64,000 bases of DNA from assembly GCA_024752435.1 (NCBI GenBank), contig CP103027.1, positions 248,001 to 312,000 on the forward strand, given 5' to 3'. Every line of letters starts with the position of its first letter. Position 1 is the first letter of the stretch. The position numbers were made by a program, and so were the translations under genes. The stretch is from Allantophomopsis cytisporea (lineage: Eukaryota > Ascomycota > Leotiomycetes > Phacidiales > Phacidiaceae). The notes below the pieces were generated by a model. The model ran no database searches, had not been told where the DNA came from, and saw nothing but the letters and a program-made list of their open reading frames with translations. Positions 45,311-56,342 of the stretch are shown here, piece after piece.

Positions 45311-47812
45311 TCATGCCCCGTAGCCTAACCATGCAGATGAAGAATGGATTGAGCATGTTTATGAACGAGCTATCTGCATGACATACTAAAAAAAAAGCGT
45401 TTGGACAGGCAAAAAGGGAATACCAGTACTGTATGGAATAGGATAATGTTACAGCCGATGTACTTTACATTTGGGCGGGGGCGTGAGGAGTCAGACTGGT
45501 AGGGAATGTGTATTTTTACTTACTTTCCAGAACACAATTGGCCGTAAATACGTGAATGACCTCAACAGAAGTGATCGAGAGGGGCTTAACCACATGTATC
45601 GGAAGTATTATCTTATCACACCATGTACCCTTGCTGCACATTACAGCTTACCATGCATAAATTGTAAGCGGTGTTGCGAACAAGCCTTTCCGACAAATCC
45701 AACAAGTCTCTTTGGGTCTCTTGGCGCTGGCTGTCAGACCCCGCAGTGTGTGCCTTGGCACATGCCATGTATATGGTACCTTGGTTGCGATAACAAATAT
45801 TGACCAGGTACTTGCAGTAATGTGGCTCCTTGAAAGAATCAAGCTTTGCGGCGTATGTACTAATGTAGATCCTGGGGGAGACTTCTGACTGCTGTTGTAA
45901 TGAGAGTATTGAAGAGTTATTTGGAAGTTGGTGCAACGCTGCGTTCCTGTCTCCAAGAAGAGACATTCATTGTTAGGTCCAGATTAGCTATTGTCGATGT
46001 ACTTGAGGTAATAGATAGCTACGTTACTATAAATGTACTGCGTACTTGAAGCCAGAGGATAGAGTTTCTTTCCCGCAGCCACACCGCCGAGCCTTCTTTT
46101 AGTCTTCCAAAGTCTACGAATATGAAGTACGGCAGTGTTGCAGGATCGTAATTACGGTACTCCTCATCTCACTCCAGCCGCCAAATGATAACGATTACCA
46201 CAATCCATCAGGTCAAAGTTTCAGAGAAGAGGACAAAGATCCCTACAGTTCGTGCGTTATATTTCCATACACATGACTCGAAAGTAAACACAGTACGGGG
46301 TTCGGACTGGTCGTATGCGAGCCATCCCTGCCAGCCAAAGCAGAGCGGTTCATTGCAGAGCTGGCGCGTTCATTTGCACACTTACACACTTGCACACTTG
46401 CACCACTCACTCAACTTGTTCCGCCTTGCCGAGGAAGTCTTGTCGTGTTGGTTCGAAAGCCGGCATTCCTGTTCATACCTAGCTGTAAGATAAGCTTCGA
46501 ATCAGATTGGTGGTGAGGTCGAATGAGGAAAGTATAAGGATATTCATGTGGTCTGACCGCCGATGAACTGAAATGTGAGGGTCGTCATTGAAACGGTCTT
46601 GTACTCTTGGAGAAAGGCTTCTATTGTGGCTGTTGGCGTATACAACGTTTGTAGACGTGGTAGAGCACCTGTCGTGTAAGGTTCATGCCAAGCATTTTGC
46701 CTTGTGGGTCCGTGGTCCCGGTGAGCATACGCACTTCGGTAGATCGGTAACGGCCTCTCATTTATTTACCTTTGTGTTATGTAGTCGCAATACTAAGCAA
46801 TTCTGTTACGAGATATATTCATCGTCCCGAGACACTTTCAAGAGTGCGGAGTACTGTGTACATACTTGCTTGACTATGAATAGTCGGCCGAGGAACTTGC
46901 GGTCACTTTCGATGTATGTATGTATGTATGTTCATGCTTGGACAATGTCCATTCCCTTTCCGAGGCATATATGTATGTACCTGTACATCCGTACATATGC
47001 ATGGATTTGTCTATGTATCTTTTACGTACATGCCATTGCACTTCGTTAATCCAACCGGAAAAACATAGAAAACACAGAAAACATAGCTGAGGTGGAAGAT
47101 AGCTATGTGCTGGCCTCATCTACAACCGTTACTCTCCTAGGACAATGTATCTGTTGATACGGCACCAGAAAGGGTAGTAATTACAGTGTTTGGCAATGTT
47201 CATTGACCACCAGGGCAGACTCAACAAACTCTTTCCCGGATGATCAACCGAAGTAAATGCTCAAGTACCATAGCTGGGATAATATCAATAGTTCATGTTC
47301 ATATATTTACAAATCTTCCTACTCTGACGGTTCCTGGTCCCTATGACATAGGTTCGTGGAAGCTAACAATATAGTCCATTACACTAAGATATGACTATCT
47401 ACATCTCCATGGCCCGGCAGCAACATCACAGGATACATAGATATTTGATCGGTGTGGATCCGTAAGCGCGCGTTTTCATCACATCGTCTTTAACCCACTC
47501 GTGCCACTCGCCTCCCCTAAGCTATCATATTACTGTATGCACTCTGAGACCTCTCAATCCTCCCGCCTAGGGTCAGCCTTATCATAGTCTATGATTTCAA
47601 ATGACGAAGCTTCTAGGTTGTATCCGGGTTCCCGAACAGTTGTGTCTTTGTGCTCCTCTAGTTCGTACTCGTGACAAACAATTGGTGAGTTCATACAGTA
47701 AGTAAACATTTCGAAGTCGAGTATTAAATTCAGCCTCCTACCCCTCATTTCTGGAGACCCCATAGACCTGTTTGCTTTCTCTTCTACCTCAATACAATTA
47801 CACATTTCCAGT
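45311..47812. other. Intergenic, 5' flank of oxalate decarboxylase
   Basis: 2.5 kb without a supported gene. Contains a TGTA microsatellite (46913-46931). Confidence 0.45.
46913..46931. repeat. TGTA tetranucleotide repeat
   Basis: Short tandem TGTA run, nearly five units. Confidence 0.8.
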
Positions 47813-49414
47813 ATGCGCTATACACTTGATGCTTTCAGCTCTCTTGTAGCTGCTGGACTCTTGTCCAAAGCTTTATGTGCCCCGGCACCTCAATTGAGCT
47901 ACCATGAAAACACTGGAGTAGTCGGCGGGGTGTCGCCAGGCCCAACAGCTACTGCTACTGCTATCAGCGGATCATTGTACGGAGATGAGTCCTTGTTGGG
48001 CGGAGGTGATGCTGCAGCGCCTTCACCAATTTCTGGTGGAGATTCAGCTCTAGTTTCAGACTACGAATTGGTCAACGGTCAAGAGGCAGATTCGAAGTTG
48101 GGTTTGTACCTCGACTTGAACAGCGTGGAAAATCCACAGCCTCTGAGAGGTGGTTTCGGATCTCAAGATCCAGGACCACGTAAGTGAATTCCAGTCAATG
48201 GTTGTATATCAATTGCTAATTTAAATAGGAACTTATGCCTACGAAAAGCTCAACTCAGATACCTTTGCGCCTCCAGGAACAGACAGTGGATCGGTAGCTC
48301 AAGCGAAATGGCCACTGGGACTCTCACACAATCGTCTGGGATCTGATAAAGGAGCCGGTTGGGCCCGTCAACAAAACCAAGCTGTCCTGCCAGCCGCTTC
48401 AGCAATGGCTGGTGTGGATATGCGTCTTGCTCCACACGCTTATCGTGAACTACACTGGCATACAGCCAACGAATGGTCTTTGATTCTGAAAGGCTGTGTA
48501 CGACTTGCAGCCGTCAATCAAGACGGACAGTCCTTCACCGACGATATCTGTGCCGGTGACGTATGGTTCTTCCCTGCTGGTGTTCCTCACAGCATTCAAG
48601 CTCTAGAGGAAGGTAGTGAATTCTTGCTTGTCTTCGACCAGGGAGATTTCGACGAAGACGGAACATTCCTAGTCTCCGAGCTCTTCTTGCGAAATCCGAA
48701 AGAAGTATTAAGCAAGAATTTCCAGGCTCCAATCGAAGCATTCGACAACATTCCTACAGGCGAGCTCTACGTAAGTTATCCATTTTTCAATTCAGTAGCA
48801 ACCAACTGACGGCCCAGATCTTCAATGGCACCGCCGCCCCCGCCGATATCCAGAAGCAAAATATCACTGGACCCGCTGGTGCCCTCCCACTGAGCGATTC
48901 ATACACATACCACTTCTCCCAACAAGAACCATACGTTGTTCCCGGTGGCACAGTGAAGATCATCGACCCAACAACCTTCCCAATTGCCTCTATGTTCTCA
49001 GCTGCGCTCGTGACCGTGCAACCAGGCGCCATGCGCGAGATACACTGGCACTTGGACTCCGACGAGTGGAGTTACTTTCTGGAGGGTTCGGCGCGCGTCA
49101 CCGTCTTCTCGGCACCAAGTAGCTCGAGCACATTCGACTTCACGGCCGGCGACGTCGGCTACATCCCTGCTGCCAGCTCGCACTACGTTGAGAACACCGG
49201 CACTGAGGACGTCATTTTCTTAGAGGTGCTGCAGTCGAAGAAGTTCACTGATATTAGTGTTGCGCAGTGGTTGGCTCTCACTCCTACTCAGGTCGTCAAG
49301 GATACTCTTCACTTGCCTGATAGCTTGTTGGAAAATCTGCCGAAGGACAAGACGATTATAAAGACGGGAAATAGGAACTTGACGGCACTTGCGGGTGGTG
49401 GAAGTGCTTATTAG
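47813..49414 (+). CDS. Secreted bicupin oxalate decarboxylase
   Basis: Three exons (47813-48179, 48229-48770, 48818-49414) give 501 residues. A signal peptide is likely (LVAAGLLSKALCA, then APAP). An unusually long, Gly/Ser-rich stretch of about 100 residues precedes the first cupin. Cupin 1 has HWHTANEW (near residue 200) and FPAGVPHSIQ; cupin 2 has HWHLDSDEW (near 378) and IPAASSHYVEN. These supply the three His and one Glu that bind Mn in each site. The flexible lid of the first site, SENST in the Bacillus enzyme, reads DEDGT here, keeping Glu in the second position. The reaction is oxalate to formate and CO2. A role in oxalate detoxification is likely for a fungus that makes or meets oxalate. 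Confidence 0.92.
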
Positions 49415-51133
49415 GTTGAGTGAGGGATGGTTCACATTCATGATTTCGGATATGTTCTTGCGCCATCTTTTGGGAATAAGCATCTTCACGAAGCGTACAC
49501 ACACTAAGTCTTGCTGTAGTATTCAGTATTTGAGAGGTTTGAATAGTTACCTTCAATATTCATTTATCTCTCGTCATAGACTTTTGACTCTTGAAAAGTG
49601 CAACCATGTGAATCCATCATAACGAGATTCAAATTTGTTGCTGAATCAGTTTCGTTCTTAGAATAATGTCATGAGGTCAAATCTCAAGCGCCTGTTGGTT
49701 CCTAGACTGCAGAGGTGTTCGTCAAAGAGGCTTGGTAAGCGGCAGCTCAAGCCACAATGAAAACAAAGTCTACGGCTCACTAACAACTCATGGACGGTTC
49801 GTCCCGACAAATGCAAGACGTCTAATAGCCAGTAATATAACAGTAAGGTGGAAAGTAACATATCACCAGCATGTCCTAGCATGTCACCCGTAGTCCAGGG
49901 TATTTCACCGTCACTTTGCATGCATGATCCCGCCCTCGATATTCGTCCTGAGGATAACAACTCTTGAAACCGGGTGGAAATAGATCGGAACCTTATTTAG
50001 ATAGGGCTGGTCGCAGTTAGTATTCAGATTACAGGGACATACCATAGAAAGTTGTCTTCTGGAACCTAGAGGTAAGTTTAAGCATAGTCTTGAATGTACA
50101 GCTGCAGCATCTGGGATACAAGTACTAAGCTATGCAGATACGCTGCGAGCTTCCGTTAACCGTATTTCAAGTCGGAGTAGGATACTAATGACATGTTCAA
50201 TTATTCCCCTTCCGCCGCCCGACTCCATCTATGCTTATCTCAATTTGGTATCAATCACTCGTATTTATCCACATGTATAAGATTCCTCTATTTGTAGCCA
50301 GAACATCATCCATCGTATAAATTGTTTTTACAGTGTTCCATGTAGCCAAATGTATCACCCTAGTGACCTTTTCTTCACCCTTTTTGTAATACTGAACTAA
50401 ATATGAACATAAAGCGCGAGTTCATCGGCATAGATGCATCATTTAATAATGTAAAGCTTATCCTGATGTTACGAAGGATACTATCCAAGACTACAATTCT
50501 TTAGATCCCAACCTCGCCTGAATATATCTCCTAGAAACGTGTACTGCGCATATCTTATACTTTGCTAGTGAGTTATGATTTTTAGACTTTTTTGAGACAT
50601 GAATCTCTATATATGACGGGATAGTGCCCGTGCTTTCAATACTACTCGTATACCCCAAAAATGCATCTGACTTGGGGTAAATCATGGTCGAATAGTGTCA
50701 TCGCGATGTTTGTCAGCCATCTCGGTCATCAAGACTCGTGGTTTGGAACTAATTAAAGTAGACAAGTATGTGCAACCAAGACAAGGGGGATATACGGTCT
50801 TGCGAACGGTAGCAATCTCTTCTAGCCTCGCGACAGCAAGATCACGATTTGTCTTATTACCATGATGGTCTTTTCTGCCTTACATACCGAGTGTTGTATT
50901 GTGCCCATACGTTATGGTACGAGAATATTTAACATCCGCAGGGAAGAAATCAAGTGGCTAGAATTTGGTAGTTGTTGATAACTTCCAACTTCCTATAGCA
51001 TGACCCACCCAGTCCGTGAACCAGGATTATGCTTTTGCAAAGTGTTAGCAGTGTTGTAAATTGAACTGTTGCTACCCTAGGAATTACTATAGAGAGGTTT
51101 ATTGAATATTTACTTACGCCACGTTAATTTCCC
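49415..51133. other. Intergenic AT-rich region
   Basis: 1.7 kb with no supported gene. Confidence 0.45.
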
Positions 51134-51554
51134 TCATTGTACTATTTTCGTCTTGCTATAGGACCGCAATTCCATGAAAATGATTGCCAAGATCATACTC
51201 ATGTCCAAATATCCTTCTATGGTCTCTGCATCGAAAAGTGGGAGATCACCTTGGACATTCAATATTGCTTGAGAATATTTGGAATCAACTTGTGCGATAG
51301 AAAGTCTAGGAGTGTTTTCCGAGGAAGTTAGGGGGCTCACTATTAACTTCTTCAACCATCCTTGCAATTGTCCAAGATTTGTGATGCTTGGTATTCCTGA
51401 AATCCTGTATACTTTTCAGTTTCGCCTTGGGCTTTAATACTGGTATAGAATTAGGCGTGTCAAAGGTACGTAGTCTAGTGTTCTTCCATGCTATCACAGC
51501 AGCTACAATAGCAATAATAGTTGCCAAGAGCGTCCAAATCCAAGCCCAATCCAT
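51134..51554 (-). CDS. Small single-pass membrane protein, unknown
   Basis: Two exons (51554-51470 and 51396-51134) with a GTACCT donor and a TTTCAG acceptor give 115 residues. Residues 2-23 are a strong membrane segment (WIWTLLATIIAIVAAVIAW) with a positive K/R cluster just after it, predicting N-out/C-in topology or a signal anchor. The soluble part includes LGQLQGWLKKLIVSPLT, YSQAILNVQGDLPLFD and YLDMSMILAIIFMELR, with a mix of residues typical of a folded protein. The frame is open only when the intron is removed, which supports a real gene. I recognise no family. It could also be the first exons of a longer gene or a remnant of one. It lies head-to-head with the PLC-like gene, 719 bp apart. 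Confidence 0.5.
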
Positions 51555-52272
51555 GCCGTCACAATCACAGTCGCGACCGCACTCATGTCACGGCAGTAGA
51601 GAAGTACTTAATCTGTGAGCAAGACTTGCGGACCGTCCAGAATTTTCGTTATGTGAATCGACTGAAGTCTTTCTCCTCGCTTGCGCATTTGCAGGATATC
51701 CCATCTATGGGGCTCTCAATCCACTGATGGGACTGCTTTGTCTGGTTTATCCATACGCACTCGCTGTTCTCGAGGCTGTGTACACTTGAGATAGTTCGCG
51801 GATATTTGTACATACATATGTGCAGTGCTAGGTGCAGCTTTATCATGATCGTTCAAAAGTTTCATCGCAGAAAATGCTACTCTTGCTGCTTATGTGTATA
51901 CAGTGGACGAAGACACAGGATTATAATACATGTTTTTAGTGACTCAATCTCACAACTGAATATAATCAGCGCGAAAGCGAACGTAAAAGTCACAAATTGT
52001 CAACAAGAAGAGAATAAATCAGACGTAGACCAAATGACTTTGTAACCAATATGTTGTTCCGTATTTGTGCTATGTATTTTGGTATCAATGCAGCCCCCCG
52101 TCGACCTTTCAACACAGCCGAGCAGCTAGCCTATCGAGATTAGCCTCAGGACCGACCACGGAGTCTCACCGTTAATTTTATTTACAGGGGTAATCTGACA
52201 CTATTGTCATATCATAGAACAAACGTCCACATATATTCGAATATCACTTCTTTCAATTTGTCTATTCCCAAG
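51555..52272. promoter_or_regulatory. Upstream region between small membrane protein and PLC-like genes
   Basis: 719 bp between divergent starts; AT-rich. No defined site recognised. Confidence 0.4.
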
Positions 52273-53688
52273 ATGCCAAGTAAAGGGATCACCGTGTACA
52301 GCTACATATCCGTTGAGGACTATGTAGTTGAGTTCACCGCACCAGAAGTATCAATCACGACCACAGCAGCTGATAACTTCAAGTCTCATGATATTGAAAT
52401 CGAATCACATAACATTCCTGGGCTCCTGAACTATACGGGCCGGTTCCAGTGGCGGGTGTTGAAAGACGGCACTGAGATCGGGAGTCGCTTCAATGAAATC
52501 AATACCCTAACCGGCAACCTGGAAAGCGGCACTATGCGCGCTACTCAAGCTTTTACTCCTATCGTAACGCCAGAGGTCATAATCACCTACGGATTCTATG
52601 ACGCTGGACATGGAGAATGCGGCCTTACCAACCGGGACCAATGTTATGTGACTGTGTCGTCTATTCATAACCGCTCCTGGATGGGAAGCGTTGCACCCCC
52701 CGGATCAGCAGAGGCACAGAAGCCATTCTCGCGCTTCGTGATTGCGGCTCCGCATGACAATGGAATGAACAGTATGCAAAGCTGTGATGCAGTCTTTGAA
52801 GTCCTTAATACAGATATGTTGTCATACATACGAGAACTGATCCCGCATCTGCGTTTCTTCGCCCATTTGCCTGATGAGGTCCTGCTGAAGATGCTACCGA
52901 ATATCGTCTATGGCCTTGCTATTACGCAGAAGAAGGAGATCCCAATCATGCTGAATCTTGGAGCAAGATATTTCGAGTTCCGTCCGGCCGAGTTATTGCC
53001 TCTGTTCCAGAGGATTTCAAAACTGCCGAACAAGTTCTACTTCCAGCATGCTTGCATTCCCGGTTTGGCTTTCGATGAGTTCCTGCAACAGCAGATTGCG
53101 TTCTTGGATGAGTTCCCAACAGAGATAGTCACTATCCACATAAGATTTGACAACATTGTTAAGGACTGCAAGAAGCCCACCAACGACCAGATCGCAGAGA
53201 TGCTGACCGAGGCTTGTGCTGGTGCTGTCAACAACTCCATTACTTGGGGTGGCAGAGAGTGTTTCAGCCAACCAATCGATACTCTTCGCAGTAACGGTCA
53301 ACGTCTAATTTGTGTTATCGAGGCAGAGAAGTACGACAGTTGGACAGCAGAGGCATATGCAACGCTCAGTGCGGACCCTATCCTAGCCAGGTTCGAATCC
53401 ATGACCACTGAAGGTCAAGAAAGTACCGATTTGACTATCCTTCAATGTCAAGCAACCTCGCAATCCATCAAGGAGGTTCTTGTTTATAGTGTTGTGTCTG
53501 CTCATGCAGCTACATCTTGTCTCACGTCGACGAAAGCAGCACTAGATACGAAGACATTGCCGTGGATCAGGGAGAATGCTCTCGATAGATTACAAGCTGA
53601 GAAGACAATTGTTATCATGAACGACTTTATTGATGGAGCTACTACCGACACATCGATTCAGTTGTCAAGAAGAAGACTTGCAATTTAG
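52273..53688 (+). CDS. PLC-like phosphodiesterase
   Basis: A single exon of 471 residues. The N-terminal third is beta-rich without a known signature. A PI-PLC-X type TIM-barrel follows: APHDNGMNSM with the first catalytic His near residue 160, NLGARYFEFRPAEL (the usual GVRYFDLR strand), and FYFQHACIPG with the second His near residue 258, then IVTIHIRFDNI. No calcium-binding C2 or PH domain is present, as in bacterial-type and fungal PLC-like proteins. There is no signal peptide from the chosen start; the in-frame upstream ATG (52204) adds 23 residues that do not look like one either. The C-terminus ends in SRRRLAI. The substrate (phosphoinositide or GPI-like) is unproven. It lies 566 bp upstream of the DUF7708 gene on the same strand. 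Confidence 0.8.
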   Translation: MPSKGITVYSYISVEDYVVEFTAPEVSITTTAADNFKSHDIEIESHNIPGLLNYTGRFQWRVLKDGTEIGSRFNEINTLTGNLESGTMRATQAFTPIVTPEVIITYGFYDAGHGECGLTNRDQCYVTVSSIHNRSWMGSVAPPGSAEAQKPFSRFVIAAPHDNGMNSMQSCDAVFEVLNTDMLSYIRELIPHLRFFAHLPDEVLLKMLPNIVYGLAITQKKEIPIMLNLGARYFEFRPAELLPLFQRISKLPNKFYFQHACIPGLAFDEFLQQQIAFLDEFPTEIVTIHIRFDNIVKDCKKPTNDQIAEMLTEACAGAVNNSITWGGRECFSQPIDTLRSNGQRLICVIEAEKYDSWTAEAYATLSADPILARFESMTTEGQESTDLTILQCQATSQSIKEVLVYSVVSAHAATSCLTSTKAALDTKTLPWIRENALDRLQAEKTIVIMNDFIDGATTDTSIQLSRRRLAI

Positions 53689-54254
53689 AAAGGAGGTAGA
53701 GATGTTTGAGGTTATTCAATAGATCTGTCAGGTGGCATTTTAAGCATCGTGCATTCTTGCGTAGCGCTATACCCTTATTCTTATTCTCTCAGAAATTTAG
53801 AACATCGCACTTCAAAGAAGAAATCATCAAGCATATTGGCGTACGATACAAGTGTTTTTTTCGTCAAAGATTGCTTCGTTCATCTAGTTTGAATAAAAGG
53901 TCGCCCTCAAACATTAGGCAGACAAATTACAGTCTTCCAAACTTGCAAAAGCAAGTTTTTTATACCACAGGCTGTTTTATAGTGTAAGCAGCGATTTGAG
54001 CAAATCAGCGTGTGGAAGAGGATTCAGCAGAGGTAAGCTGCAGGGAATCTGGTGAGCTGAACTTTAATCCCTGTCATCACAGCCGACGCCGCCACAGCTT
54101 AATACATGTACCGTATGTTTAGTTTCATGTAACCCACGTGATATAATTTTCGATATGCGCCTTCTGCGCACAGCCTTGACAAGCTTTGAGAGATAATAGA
54201 TGCTTCTCGTTCATTTTCTGACATCTGCTGGATATAGGGACCCACTTGTGACTT
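53689..54254. other. Spacer between PLC-like and DUF7708 genes
   Basis: 566 bp. An open frame at 53706-53987 has no recognisable motif and begins 17 bp after the PLC stop; probably 3' UTR. Confidence 0.45.
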
Positions 54255-56157
54255 GTGATGTTTTCCGCAGAATTAGCCAGTCAAGAAAGAAGAGGCGATG
54301 TTCGTTATTCCTCATCGATGCTTATGCTCAGCGTAGATGGACAGCAACATCTTCATGGTTTCCCTCAACCGCAAGGCAGCATCGGATATGCCAGTATGTC
54401 GGCTCTCGTCAATAATGTTGCCATAGTTCCAAATCAGACTACCACCGAATGGTATACGGCTCCCTCGGTAGAAAGGTGTGAACATCTCTTCTATATATTA
54501 TTGCAATTTCACTGATAAGCATCAGCAACTTTGATTCTGCTCAAGTCGCATACAACGAGGCCCGAGACTTACTCAGAGACCAACTAACGGATGCTGAGTG
54601 CGCCTTGATCTGGCCAAATAATCCTGCAACTATCCAAGACGTAGAAAGAGTTGTGATCACAGCAAAAGAAAAGTATGAGAAGAAACATCAACAGTCCAGA
54701 GTCCAGAAATGGCTATCTAGTTGCTCCTCAAGGATCATGTATTATGGGGTCATCATGGATACTCTTGCTCAGCATCATCCTGAGTACGTCTCTTTAGCTT
54801 GGGGAGCATTCAAATTTCTATTCATGGTGAGTTAGAAGCTCACATACCCCTATAACAGTGGCTGAGGATGAGAAGGCAGTGTTGCAGCATGAAGAACTCT
54901 TGACACAAATATCCAAGACTGTCAGCAAAATTGCAGATATCCTTCCCCGAGCGGATCTCTCTGCAAATCTGTACAGAACTAAGCGTATGCAGCAATCCGT
55001 TTCACATCTGTACGCAAAGATCATGGAGTTTATCAAGGATGCTGTAAAGTGGTACAAGATGGGAAAACTCAAACATTCCTTGACTGCAGTAACTAAGCCT
55101 TATGCCTTGAGCTTTAAGAACATCGTGGATGAAATCTCAGAGGCATCGAGGAAGGTCGACACGGAGGCCGCTGCTGCTTCTCAAGCTGAGATACGAGATC
55201 TCCACCTTCAGGTGATACATCTTACTCGACTGTCAACAGGCAAGCGCGAAAATTCCCGTTCTATAACTATTTTGTTCTAACTCATAGCCAGCCAATTTCG
55301 ACCAACAGCTACGTATGACAACAAGCATTTCTACTCAATTAGAAGGCCAACTGCAATGGCAACAAAACACTCAAATCTCTCAGATAAAATCCCTGAAGAT
55401 TATCTCAAGCCTATCAGCGCCACAAAAATCGCTGGACTTCTGTCGTTCACTCCGACTTCGCCGCATGACGCCCGCTTTAGGGGATCCCGCCGAGATTGCA
55501 AAACTGAAAGACTGGCACTACAGTCAAGATGGTGGTCCAGTCGCTCATGCACTAGCTCGAGGGGTACCTGCAAGTGCACGCGATTTCGCTGTAGATTATA
55601 TTGATATTCTCATCGCTAACGAGGTTCCAGTGGTATGGGTGCTTCCCCATACCAACATCCTGGAGGACGAAGTCTTTTCGATAACTGATGTTCTGCTGAA
55701 GTTGATTGTGCAGATCCTCGATATCAATATGGGTGTGTTAATGCAGTCTCCGTTCCCTATTTCGATTCACCATTTTCATGATATCGATCCAAAGGCAAGG
55801 GAGTCAGAGGAACAATGTTTTATCCTTCTTAGTAGGTGCTTGCAGGGTATTCAGAAGCTTTGTATTGTTGTTGATGTGACTTTCATCGGATCCCTTGTTG
55901 AGGGAAGTCAACATAGAGTCAGAAAGTTCTTAGCACGTTTGAAGGATATAATAGTTTCACAAAAAGGATCCGGCATCAAGTTGATTCTGGCTTCTTGGAA
56001 GCCGAGCGGTCTTCTTACAGAAGAAGACTCGGAACATGAATGTATAATTTATGTTGATGGGAGGTCTCCAGCAGTTCCAAGACGAAGATTACACCATTCA
56101 ACGCGGACTTCGATAATTGGACGGACAGCTTTTGGAAGGCACTTCTCAACTTCTTAG
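54255..56157 (+). CDS. DUF7708-type NLR-associated protein without P-loop
   Basis: Four exons (54255-54475, 54526-54826, 54876-55239, 55292-56157) give 583 residues. Residues about 75-290 match the fungal DUF7708 N-terminal domain seen on NLR-like proteins: EARDLLRDQLTDAE, VSLAWGAFKFLFMAVLQHEELL (restored exactly when the 49-nt second intron is removed), and KIADILPRADL. A helical linker follows. The C-terminal 250 residues look like a STAND-type fold (VPVVWVLP, then LCIVVDVTFIG resembling Walker B, and IKLILASW resembling a sensor strand), but no GxxxxGK P-loop is visible. The third intron uses a GC donor (GCAAGC) with a CAG acceptor. Function is unknown; the family suggests self/non-self or stress signalling. 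The last 40 residues are less certain because another frame also looks coding there. Confidence 0.72.
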
Positions 56158-56342
56158 TGATTGCTTGTGTAGATTTAAGACATTATATTCACGCCTATAT
56201 GACTCAAAATGTATAGTGAATAGTATGCTGGTTCAATAACGAACATAAGAAGAATAAATTCATTGTACATGCCGATAGGGAACTGAATAAATATTTAGAT
56301 TTCAACCACTTCTCATCTTCCTAACCATCTTATACCGAAAGC

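Noticed and set aside
53388..53400. GGTTCGAATCC pol III B-box match
   Set aside because: It lies within the PLC-like coding frame with no A box upstream; chance match.
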